A DNA stretch of 64,000 nucleotides from Syntrophomonas sp. (GTDB lineage Bacteria; Bacillota; Syntrophomonadia; Syntrophomonadales; Syntrophomonadaceae). Positions within the stretch are counted from its first letter, which is position 1; each line of letters starts with the position of its first letter. The notes below the pieces were generated by a model, which saw only the letters and a program-made list of their open reading frames with translations, was not told the origin of the DNA and did no database searches. The DNA lies in the NCBI GenBank assembly GCA_016841425.1, contig JAENZE010000001.1:248001-312000 (forward strand). The letters run 5' to 3'. Position numbers and translations under genes: made by a program. Shown here piece after piece: positions 55,407-63,221 of this stretch.

Positions 55407-56267
55407 TTGAAAAAACATCTTAAGAATAAGTATTTCTGGCTGGTCCTCATATTATTTATAGGAACCTCAATACTTATAAATAGCACCTCGTCAGAAAGGA
55501 ACCAAATAAGCCTCATAGAAAAAATAATCAGGGATGCTTATACCCCGCTGCAAAGCGGGGTAGTCGAGTTTAAAGACCGCCTGGGTAATTTTACTGTCTT
55601 TTTCAGCAGCAAAGAGCAGCTGCAGCAGGAAATAGATAGTCTTAAAGAACAAAACCAGGAACTGACTATAGAAAATCAGGTGCTGCGGGAAGATAAAATG
55701 GAACTGCGCAGACTAAGAAGCCTGTTGGGATTCCAGGATATCAGCCTGTCAAAATATGAAATGGTTCCAGCCCGAGTAATTGCCCGTAGTCCCAGCAACT
55801 GGTACCGGAATATAGTCATCGATAAAGGCTCTGATAGTGGTATTGAGAAAGATATGGCGGTCATCAGCTCCAGGGGACTGGTAGGTAAGGTCGCGAGTGT
55901 TAGCAGAGATTCAGCGCATATTGATTTGATTACCCATCGAGAAATAGCCGTAGGTGCTATTGTACAGGAGAGCAGGGAGACCCAGGGTATCGTTGAAGGT
56001 CTTGGTAACAGTAATCTTTTGAGAATGGTCAACATACCTTATTATTCAAATGTAGAAGCAGGTAACAACATTATTACTTCAGGGTTATCTGAATCTTATC
56101 CTAAAGGTATTGATATCGGGGTGGTTAAAGAAGTCGAGCTGCAGCCGGATGGCATACTATTATCAGCTCTGATAGAGCCTGCCGTTAATTTTGATAAACT
56201 TGAAGAAGTTCTGGTAGTTATAAATTATACACGAGTTTCACCGTCTGAGGATAATGTTGTTGAATAA
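55407..56267 (+). CDS. mreC: Rod shape-determining protein MreC
   Basis: A 286-residue protein. One N-terminal membrane helix (YFWLVLILFIGTSILI) is followed by a coiled coil of about 40 residues (EQLQQEIDSLKEQNQELTI) and the beta-rich C-terminal domain (VIDKGSDSGIEKDMAVIS, GLVGKV). It sits outside the membrane and links MreB/MreD to penicillin-binding proteins. The start is TTG at 55407 after GAGGAG. Confidence 0.95.
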   Translation: MKKHLKNKYFWLVLILFIGTSILINSTSSERNQISLIEKIIRDAYTPLQSGVVEFKDRLGNFTVFFSSKEQLQQEIDSLKEQNQELTIENQVLREDKMELRRLRSLLGFQDISLSKYEMVPARVIARSPSNWYRNIVIDKGSDSGIEKDMAVISSRGLVGKVASVSRDSAHIDLITHREIAVGAIVQESRETQGIVEGLGNSNLLRMVNIPYYSNVEAGNNIITSGLSESYPKGIDIGVVKEVELQPDGILLSALIEPAVNFDKLEEVLVVINYTRVSPSEDNVVE

Positions 56268-56284
56268 ATGGGGGATAGAATATT

Positions 56285-56791
56285 TTGCGATATTTTATAC
56301 TGGGCCTATTACCTTTTATAGCAATTTTTTTACAGTCGACATTTTTCAGTGCTTATAGTATAAATGATGCACTACCGGATCTGGTTCTAATATTCGTAGT
56401 ATTCTTCGCCTTTTTAAATGGAGAAAAAAAGGGAGCCGTATATGGCTTTGTATGCGGCTTATTTGAAGATTTATATCTGGGCAGGTTCATAGGGGTCAGT
56501 GCCATATCCAAAGCTATTACCGGATACATAATTGGTCGGCTGCAGGTACGCTTTTTTAATGAAAACCTTCTGGTAGGCTTAATGGTAGTATTTATTGGAA
56601 CAGTACTAAATTCTCTGTTTATGTTCATTTTGGGATGGAGTGCTTTTAGCGTATTTAACATCGATACTTCAATTATCAGCAGCGCAATATACCAGAGTAT
56701 ATATAATATTCTTCTGGCAGTTCCGGTCTACATCTGGTACTATAATTCATCCCAAAGAGGATTGCTCAGCTTAACGGGGAGAGATAGATGA
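56285..56791 (+). CDS. mreD: Rod shape-determining protein MreD
   Basis: A 168-residue membrane protein with about five hydrophobic helices and the family segments PDLVLIFVVFFAFLNGEKKG and GFVCGLFEDLYLGRFIG. The start is TTG at 56285 with GGGGGA upstream. The stop overlaps the ATG of mrdA by four bases. Confidence 0.92.
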   Translation: MRYFILGLLPFIAIFLQSTFFSAYSINDALPDLVLIFVVFFAFLNGEKKGAVYGFVCGLFEDLYLGRFIGVSAISKAITGYIIGRLQVRFFNENLLVGLMVVFIGTVLNSLFMFILGWSAFSVFNIDTSIISSAIYQSIYNILLAVPVYIWYYNSSQRGLLSLTGRDR

Positions 56792-58857
56792 AAGCTGATG
56801 AACTGAATAAGAAATTAAAGGTCTATGCTTATATAGTAATTCTGCTTTTAACCTTACTGAGTGTACGATTAGCAGTGGTTCAGCTGTTTAATAATGAGAC
56901 TTACCAGACTCAGGCCAAGGAGAATCGCATAAGATTGCTTCCCATTAAGGCACCGCGGGGGGAGATATATGCTAATGGCGGTGAGGTTCTGGCAACTAAC
57001 GAGATCGTATACTCCTTGAGCCTGACTTATCTGGGAGTAAACAACCAGGAAACGGTAATTGACAACCTGCTGATCATAATTAATGAGTATTATCCGGAAA
57101 TAACCCGAGAATTTATTGAAGAAAAAGTAGAATTGCAGCAATATCGGTTATACGAACCAATAACGCTAATACATGATATATCCTGGGAGTTGGTAGTCAA
57201 ACTGGAAGAGAATCGTCAGATGTTACCTGGCGTTTCCATCGTTGTGGAACCTCTGCGCAGCTATCCCCAGGGTGCTCTGGCTGGACATACTCTGGGTTAT
57301 ATTCATTCTATTGACGAGAATGAGCTGCAGAGTTCTGAAGACGGAGAGTACAGCATTAACAGCCTGATCGGAAAATCTGGAATTGAAAAGCAATATGAAA
57401 ATTTTCTTAAAGGCAGCGATGGAGCACGCAGTGTAGAAGTAGATGCCCAGGGTCGGCCAATTAGGGATCTGGTTACATTGGAGCCGACACAGGGTAATAA
57501 TCTCTATCTTACGCTGGATATGGAGCTTCAGCAGGTTTTGCAGAAAAGTATGGAAAATACTCTTAATCAACTGCAGAAGACATATCCCAAGGCTAAAGTG
57601 GGTTCAGCAGTAGTACTTAATGTAAAAACCGGGGAAATCCTGGCTATCTGCAGCAGTCCGTTCATGTATCCTGATGATTGGAAAGGTAATATTAGTTCCA
57701 AGCGGGCAGAATACTATTTTCCTCAGACCGAAGCTTATGATCCAATGCAGCCTGGTGCTATAACCAACCGCAGTTTACAGGCTACTTACCCTCCGGGATC
57801 AACCTTTAAAATGATAACTGGTATGGCGGCACTCGATAAAGAAGTTGTGAACCCGGTTAAGGATTATGTTAATTGCACTGGTAATTACTGGTTAGCACCT
57901 TTTATTAGATGCTGGAGTGTTCACGGCAATGTAAACTACTATTCCGCTCTTGCTGGCTCCTGCAACGTATATTTCCAAGAAATGGGACGCAGAGCTGGGC
58001 AGGACGAAATAATTCGAGTGGCCAGTGAATTTGGATTGGGATCAAAAACCGGTATAGATATACCCTATGAATCCAAAGGCTTACTGCCTACACCGGACTG
58101 GAAAAATGAATTGGGTGCAAGTTTGACTGATAGTAGATATGATAGGTTGCGGCAGGAACTGGAAGATAAATATGATGATTTGCTCAAAAAAGCAGTGGAT
58201 GACGAAGAGATAAACCGTCTTAAGAAGAAGAAGGAAAATGAGAAGAATAAGTTAGAAGCCCAGTACCAAATTGACTATAATTTTAACACCAATTGGCAGG
58301 CCTACGATACCTTTAACATGGCAATAGGCCAGGGCTATAATGACTATACGGTACTGCAAATAGCTAACTACGTGGCTGCTATTGCCAATGGCGGCTACCT
58401 TATGCAGCCTTACCTGCTGAGTAAAATAGCTTCCCAGAATGGTAAAACTATAGAACAATTTAAACCGAAAATAATAAATGAAGTAAATGTTAAACCAGAG
58501 ACTATTTCCGAGACCAAACGAGCGATGCTTGCAGTAACCCAGCCTGGAGGAACGGCCCATTTCCTTTTTTATGACTTCCCTGAAGAAATCAAGGTATGCG
58601 CCAAGACGGGCACTGCCCAGACTGGCAGAGCCGGGGACAATTCATTAAAGGAATTTCACGGAGTATTTGTTGCCTTTGCACCGTTTGATGATCCTGAGAT
58701 TGCCTTTGCCGGGGTGGTCGAATATGGTTATAGTGGGGGCGAATCAGCTGGATTGGTAGCCAGGGATGTGTTCAAGCATTACTTCGGAATTACCAATTAT
58801 CTTGAGGCTGAAGAATCGAAAAATAACGAAATGGAGTCGAATAACGCTGGCGAATAA
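56788..58857 (+). CDS. mrdA: Penicillin-binding protein 2 (elongation transpeptidase)
   Basis: A 689-residue class B PBP. One N-terminal membrane helix, the dimerisation domain, then the transpeptidase domain with SxxK as PPGSTFKMIT (Ser near 338), SxN as GSCNVYF and KTG as CAKTGTAQTG. It cross-links lateral wall peptidoglycan with RodA. Just before the conserved YDTFNMAIGQG there is a charged insert of about 60 residues (about 440-503, with KKKKENEKNK and other Lys/Glu runs) predicted to form a coiled coil, which typical PBP2 lacks. It is translationally coupled to mreD. A terminator follows. Confidence 0.95.
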   Translation: MKADELNKKLKVYAYIVILLLTLLSVRLAVVQLFNNETYQTQAKENRIRLLPIKAPRGEIYANGGEVLATNEIVYSLSLTYLGVNNQETVIDNLLIIINEYYPEITREFIEEKVELQQYRLYEPITLIHDISWELVVKLEENRQMLPGVSIVVEPLRSYPQGALAGHTLGYIHSIDENELQSSEDGEYSINSLIGKSGIEKQYENFLKGSDGARSVEVDAQGRPIRDLVTLEPTQGNNLYLTLDMELQQVLQKSMENTLNQLQKTYPKAKVGSAVVLNVKTGEILAICSSPFMYPDDWKGNISSKRAEYYFPQTEAYDPMQPGAITNRSLQATYPPGSTFKMITGMAALDKEVVNPVKDYVNCTGNYWLAPFIRCWSVHGNVNYYSALAGSCNVYFQEMGRRAGQDEIIRVASEFGLGSKTGIDIPYESKGLLPTPDWKNELGASLTDSRYDRLRQELEDKYDDLLKKAVDDEEINRLKKKKENEKNKLEAQYQIDYNFNTNWQAYDTFNMAIGQGYNDYTVLQIANYVAAIANGGYLMQPYLLSKIASQNGKTIEQFKPKIINEVNVKPETISETKRAMLAVTQPGGTAHFLFYDFPEEIKVCAKTGTAQTGRAGDNSLKEFHGVFVAFAPFDDPEIAFAGVVEYGYSGGESAGLVARDVFKHYFGITNYLEAEESKNNEMESNNAGE

Positions 58858-58888
58858 TTAGAGAAATTTCTTACCTGGAGCCGACTAA

Positions 58889-58932
58889 AATAGGGGCGAT
58901 TAGATAATATCGGCCCTATTTTTATTTTTTTC
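58889..58932 (+). terminator. Terminator after mrdA
   Basis: ATAGGG-GCGAT pairs with ATCG-GCCCTAT with one mismatch, followed by a long T-rich run. Confidence 0.8.
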
Positions 58933-59024
58933 ATCGAAGGGAAATAATGTTATATATAGAATTACATGACAAAATGATTAATTTATAGATGGAGTGTTTT
59001 TTAAGGAATGGGGGGCTAAATAAG

Positions 59025-59654
59025 GTGAGTACAGCATTTAAACAGGCCAGCGGCGGAATGCTGATAGACCTGAAAGCGTACAATACCTTCTCTCAGATGA
59101 AAAAGGGACTGGAGAAGAAGCTAACTTCAGTGACAGAGCTGCCGATTGGCAGCAAGGTAAGTATCGATATTGGGAAAAAAATTCTCAGCAATAAGCAAGT
59201 TAGGGAGCTTGAAGACACTCTCCTTGATTTTGGCATGCATTTGGATGGGCTTATGTCGGGAAGGATGCCGGATCTAGAGGAAGATTTTTATGAGGATCCA
59301 CTCATTGAGGGTATGAGCCACTATGATGATACTGCCTTGATTTGTCAGCATATCCGGTCCGGACAAAAGAAATTCGTACAGGGAAATGTGGTAGTTCTGG
59401 GAGATATCAACCCTGGGGCGGAAGTAGTGGCTGGCGGTAACATATTGGTAATGGGGTCTTTACGAGGACTGGCACATGCTGGAGTATTCGGTGACGAAGG
59501 TGCAATCATTGCTGCTTATCGCTTAATTCCAACCCAGCTCAGGATAGCTACTCATATTACCAGACCTCCGGATGGGGAAAGAAATGTGGTTGATTACCCT
59601 GAAATAGCACGGATTCGTGAGGGAAGAGTAATAATTGAGAAGTTGAAAATATGA
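59025..59654 (+). CDS. minC: Septum site-determining protein MinC
   Basis: A 209-residue division inhibitor. The N-terminal FtsZ-binding domain is short, and the C-terminal beta-helix is clear (VVVLGDINPGAEVVAGGNILVMGSLRGLAHAG, then PTQLRIA). I chose GTG at 59025 because GGGGG lies about nine bases upstream; the in-frame ATG at 58989 has no such site. The stop precedes minD by 14 bases. MinC is delivered to the membrane by MinD and blocks polar Z-rings. Confidence 0.94.
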   Translation: MSTAFKQASGGMLIDLKAYNTFSQMKKGLEKKLTSVTELPIGSKVSIDIGKKILSNKQVRELEDTLLDFGMHLDGLMSGRMPDLEEDFYEDPLIEGMSHYDDTALICQHIRSGQKKFVQGNVVVLGDINPGAEVVAGGNILVMGSLRGLAHAGVFGDEGAIIAAYRLIPTQLRIATHITRPPDGERNVVDYPEIARIREGRVIIEKLKI

Positions 59655-59668
59655 TAGGGGGCTTAAGG

Positions 59669-60469
59669 ATGAAGAGTAGAGTTATAGTAATTACTTCAGG
59701 AAAAGGTGGGGTGGGAAAAACTACAACTACCGCCAATCTAGGAACTGCTCTGGCTATGATGGGCAAGAAGGTAATAATGATAGACACTGATATTGGACTT
59801 AGAAACCTGGATGTAGTTATGGGCCTGGAAAACCGCATTGTTTTTGATATCGTAGATGCGGTTAACGGACACTGTAAATTGAAGCAGGCATTAATAAAGG
59901 ACAAACGGTTTGATGGCCTTTATCTGCTGCCTGCGGCTCAAACCAAAGACAAGACCGCAGTATCACCACATCAGATGAAGAATATGACTAATGAGTTGCG
60001 GAAAGATTTTGATTTTATACTGGTTGATTGTCCAGCCGGCATTGAGCAGGGTTTTAAAAATGCTATTGCAGGGGCTGATAAAGCTGTAGTCGTAGCTACC
60101 CCAGAAGTATCATCAGTAAGAGATGCCGATAGGATAATTGGCCTTCTAGAGGCAGCCGGACTTACTGAGACGAAATTAATTATAAATAGGATACGCAGCA
60201 AAATGGTAAAACGGGGAGATATGATGGATATCAGTGATATCATTGATATACTGGCCATTGAATTGCTGGGCGTAGTACCTGAAGACGAGGCCATAGTAGT
60301 ATCAACGAATAGAGGAGAACCTGCTGTGCTGGAAAATGTATCCAGAGCAGGGGCCGCTTACCGTCGTATTGCACGCAGGCTGACTGGAGAAGAAGTCCCC
60401 ATGTACTCATTAGACGATCCGGAAAATATAATGGACAAATTCAAGAAAATGTTGAAGCTGGCCAGGTAG
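59669..60469 (+). CDS. minD: Septum site-determining ATPase MinD
   Basis: A 266-residue ParA/MinD-family ATPase. The deviant Walker A is SGKGGVGKTTTTANLG and Walker B is IDTDIGLRNLD. The C-terminal amphipathic membrane-targeting helix is MDKFKKMLKLAR-like. ATG at 59669 with AGGGGG upstream gives the canonical start; ATG at 59651 is less likely. minE follows nine bases after the stop. Confidence 0.96.
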   Translation: MKSRVIVITSGKGGVGKTTTTANLGTALAMMGKKVIMIDTDIGLRNLDVVMGLENRIVFDIVDAVNGHCKLKQALIKDKRFDGLYLLPAAQTKDKTAVSPHQMKNMTNELRKDFDFILVDCPAGIEQGFKNAIAGADKAVVVATPEVSSVRDADRIIGLLEAAGLTETKLIINRIRSKMVKRGDMMDISDIIDILAIELLGVVPEDEAIVVSTNRGEPAVLENVSRAGAAYRRIARRLTGEEVPMYSLDDPENIMDKFKKMLKLAR

Positions 60470-60478
60470 GAGGAGGGG

Positions 60479-60769
60479 ATGAGTTTGTTAGATGTACTCA
60501 GCCGTATATTTTCGAGGGAGAGTGCGCCCAGTAAGGATATCGCCCGGGAAAGGCTGCGCCTGGTACTGGTTCATGATAGGGCTTCAGCATCACCCGAGTT
60601 TTTGAATTCCTTGAAAGAGGACCTGATAAAAGTAATAAGAGATTATCTGGATATTGATGAAGAAGCGTTGCAGGTGAATTTAGAAAATGAAGACAATTCA
60701 ATTGCCTTGATAGCTAATATACCGGTTCGAGGCTTTAAAAGAAAGGGTAACGAGGCTGTTTCTTCCTGA
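60479..60769 (+). CDS. minE: Cell division topological specificity factor MinE
   Basis: A 96-residue protein with the MinE pattern. The N-terminal membrane-binding MSLLDVLSRIF is followed by AKERLRLVL-type sequence (here ARERLRLVLVHDRAS) that contacts MinD. The C-terminal topological-specificity domain is LKEDLIKVIRDYLDID. The gene begins with ATG at 60479 and GGAGGAG upstream. It completes a minCDE set, notable in a Gram-positive lineage member, where many relatives use DivIVA instead. Confidence 0.95.
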   Translation: MSLLDVLSRIFSRESAPSKDIARERLRLVLVHDRASASPEFLNSLKEDLIKVIRDYLDIDEEALQVNLENEDNSIALIANIPVRGFKRKGNEAVSS

Positions 60770-60847
60770 TGGAAGTTGCTAAGACCAATACTGTTAGGTT
60801 TTGAAATTGATAACTCCTTAATATAATTTCCTTGAGCTCTGTCTAAA

Positions 60848-60890
60848 AGATAAACCCGGGGCAGCCCACCCCCGGGTTTATCTTCTTTCT
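60848..60890 (+). terminator. Terminator after minE
   Basis: Perfect 14-bp arms (AGATAAACCCGGGG and its complement) close an eight-base loop, with a T/C-rich tail. It lies about 80 bases past the minE stop. Confidence 0.85.
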
Positions 60891-60972
60891 GTGGAAAATA
60901 ATATCCAACCTGTATTTGCCACCTTTACAGTCCATTTTCGTTCGCTTTATAATGTATTGGGAGGATACACTT

Positions 60973-62109
60973 TTGAATATAAAGCGTTTAAAATTTATAG
61001 ACAAACCATTTATACTTACCCTCTTAATTATCTTAGCTTTCGGCATCATTATCCAAAGTAGCGCCAGCAGCGGCATGTCTAGCGATGCTCTTTATTATGT
61101 GAAAAAGCAGCTCTTTATGATAGCCATGGGTCTAATTGGGGCTATTTTCATTATTCGTTATGACTTTACCGAGTTCAAAAACTTTGGCATTATTTTATAC
61201 ATTCTATCGGTGCTCTTATTAATAGCGGTTCTAGTTTTTGGAACTGAGCTCCGGGGTACTACTGGATGGATTTCACTGGGTCCCCTTCCGGCTATCCAGC
61301 CTGCAGAGTTTACCAAGATCTTGTTGATCCTCGCATTTGCCGATTTCGTAAACCGCAGGAGAGGTGAACTTGACACTCTGATGAAAATGCTGCCGTGTTT
61401 TTTGTACATGGGACTGCCTTTTATTTTAATAATGATGCAGCCTGACTTGGGTACAGCTCTAGTCTATATAGCTATTACGGTTATAATGATGTTTGCTGCC
61501 GGAGCCAATACCAGAGTACTGTTGGCGTTAATCGGAGGAAGTATATTCCTGGCCGGGCTGGTTTTATTTTTGCACTTTAACTTGAACATGTCGATACCAT
61601 TGGAAGATTATCAGCTTAAACGCCTGACTGTATTTGTAGATCCATATAATGATGGACAGGGGGGAAGAGGAGCTGGATGGAATACTATACAATCACTGGT
61701 AGCTATAGGATCAGGCGGGTTAACCGGAAAAGGGTTGTATAATGGTACTCAGGTACAGTTGAATTTTCTTCCCGAACACCATACTGATTTTATATACGCA
61801 GTCATCGGAGAAGAACTTGGGTTTATTGGGGCAGCTTTTATAATACTGTTATATGGGATATTGATAATGCGTTCTTTATATATTGCATCAGAATCTCGGG
61901 AATTTTTTGGAACCCTGGTCGTAATAGGTGTTACGGCTATGTGGTTATTTCATATATTTGAGAATATCGGTATGTCGATAGGATTAATGCCTATTACAGG
62001 TATTCCTCTGCCGTTTATCAGCTATGGAGGAAGTTCCATGATCACCAACCTTCTGGCGGTAGCTCTAATAATAAACGTAAACATTCGCGGCAAGCAAATT
62101 GTTTTCTAG
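60973..62109 (+). CDS. rodA: SEDS-family glycosyltransferase RodA
   Basis: A 378-residue polytopic protein of the SEDS family (RodA/FtsW/SpoVE). Typical motifs are GTTGWISLGPLPAIQPAEFTK, the catalytic-region segment PDLGTALVYI and the end motif GIPLPFISYGGSSM. It polymerises lipid II glycans with PBP2. Start TTG at 60973 has GGGAGG nine bases upstream; the open frame runs 19 codons further without support. It follows minCDE and is separated from it by a terminator. Confidence 0.94.
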   Translation: MNIKRLKFIDKPFILTLLIILAFGIIIQSSASSGMSSDALYYVKKQLFMIAMGLIGAIFIIRYDFTEFKNFGIILYILSVLLLIAVLVFGTELRGTTGWISLGPLPAIQPAEFTKILLILAFADFVNRRRGELDTLMKMLPCFLYMGLPFILIMMQPDLGTALVYIAITVIMMFAAGANTRVLLALIGGSIFLAGLVLFLHFNLNMSIPLEDYQLKRLTVFVDPYNDGQGGRGAGWNTIQSLVAIGSGGLTGKGLYNGTQVQLNFLPEHHTDFIYAVIGEELGFIGAAFIILLYGILIMRSLYIASESREFFGTLVVIGVTAMWLFHIFENIGMSIGLMPITGIPLPFISYGGSSMITNLLAVALIINVNIRGKQIVF

Positions 62110-62177
62110 GGTGACAAAAGGACCGTCCCCTTGTCACCAGGGGACGGGGGTGACAAGGGGACGGTCCTTTTGTCACC
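62110..62177. repeat. Nested palindromic repeat (29-bp perfect inverted arms)
   Basis: Arms at 62110-62138 and 62149-62177 are exact reverse complements separated by ten bases. Each arm itself begins GGTGACA and ends TGTCACC, and holds the core GGACCGTCCCC. The whole can fold as one long hairpin or as two small ones. Such repeats occur in many copies in Clostridia genomes and are linked to REP-type elements. It starts at the rodA stop and may also terminate rodA. Confidence 0.9.
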
Positions 62178-62642
62178 TATCCTAAAATCGAGGGGTGCGG
62201 TTTCAGTATCATTTCGCTTATTTATCGAGAAACTATCTTCTGCTGCACCAGCTCTTCCGGTAGCGTGCCAGTCTTCTTTAGTCTCCTTAACAAACAGATA
62301 GCCTGTTGTGCAGTTTGATAAGGCTGGTGGGAGATTCTATTGCCAGCTTCCTTCGATTCGATACTTTCAGGTGAACCTGTTCGTACTATGTTACGCGTTT
62401 GTGGAACAAACATAAGAATCCTTCTATAACTGCCATCTTGAAATAAAGACTTCTGCATAGTTTCCTCTCAGAAAATCTTTCAGACCTAGATAGTCCTTTA
62501 ACTCAAAATAGAATCCACCTTCATATTAGGAAAAAGTATCCACCTGGTATGTCATAAAATGTGGAGTAAAGATATATATTTTAAGAGAATAAGATTCTGC
62601 CCATTTGACAAAAGAGGTTAATCTTGGAGGGGGGCAATACTA
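62178..62642. other. Gap between palindromic repeat and spoIVFA
   Basis: It includes the doubtful minus-strand frame at 62222-62458. The rest is AT-rich leader for spoIVFA. I could not assign a sigma-E promoter. It ends with GGAGGGGGG just before the spoIVFA start. Confidence 0.5.
62222..62458 (-). CDS. Hypothetical protein, doubtful
   Basis: A 78-residue frame on the minus strand, rich in Arg, Gln and Ser (for example QTAQQAICLLRRLKKTG). GAGAGG lies five bases before the ATG. It has no recognisable domain, signal peptide or membrane segment and stands alone next to the palindromic repeat. It could be a fragment of a mobile-element protein or a chance frame. Confidence 0.3.
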   Translation of the reverse strand: MQKSLFQDGSYRRILMFVPQTRNIVRTGSPESIESKEAGNRISHQPYQTAQQAICLLRRLKKTGTLPEELVQQKIVSR

Positions 62643-63221
62643 ATGCTGGGAAGCTTTAGAATTAGGATGCTGGTGGTAATAGTTATTGCTGCTCTAGCAG
62701 GCCTATCCATGCAGTCCGAACATAGCAGCAAAAAAATAGTTGAACCTGTGATCAAATATGTAATGAAAGACTATGGAGTACAGGATAATATGGCCCGGTA
62801 TCTATCTAAGCTCAAGGATAAAGAAACTGCCGAAACCGTATCAGTATCATCAACCACTGCTCTGCAGCAGCCCTGCGATTATGCAAATATAGAACGTGAA
62901 TACGGCTGGTATTGGAATGAGGATACTCAGCAGCAGGAATTTTTTCCTGCAGTATTGATGAATGTCGAGGAAAACTCGACAGTGAAACCGATCTATGAAG
63001 GCAGGGTAGTCGATATTAGCAGTGATGAAAGAGGTATAACGGTTTTGATTGATCACGGAGGAAGTTTATATTCGTCTTACGGAGGACTAAAGGAAGTTCT
63101 GGTAGAGAAAGAGCGTGACGTGGATAAAGATACTATTATAGGCAGGAGCAGCCGGGAGTTGTACTTTCAGATGACTAGTATAGATGGCCCCCTTAACCCT
63201 AATAAATTATTTGAGCAATAA
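62643..63221 (+). CDS. spoIVFA: Stage IV sporulation protein FA
   Basis: A 192-residue protein with one N-terminal membrane helix (MLVVIVIAALAGLSM), a charged linker, and a degenerate LytM/M23-like domain (VLMNVEENSTVKPIYEGRVVDI, VLIDHGGSLYSSYGGL, LYFQMTSIDGPLNP). M23 zinc residues are not all kept, as expected for SpoIVFA, which holds SpoIVFB inactive in the outer forespore membrane. The stop overlaps the spoIVFB start by one base, which supports the assignment. Confidence 0.85.
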   Translation: MLGSFRIRMLVVIVIAALAGLSMQSEHSSKKIVEPVIKYVMKDYGVQDNMARYLSKLKDKETAETVSVSSTTALQQPCDYANIEREYGWYWNEDTQQQEFFPAVLMNVEENSTVKPIYEGRVVDISSDERGITVLIDHGGSLYSSYGGLKEVLVEKERDVDKDTIIGRSSRELYFQMTSIDGPLNPNKLFEQ

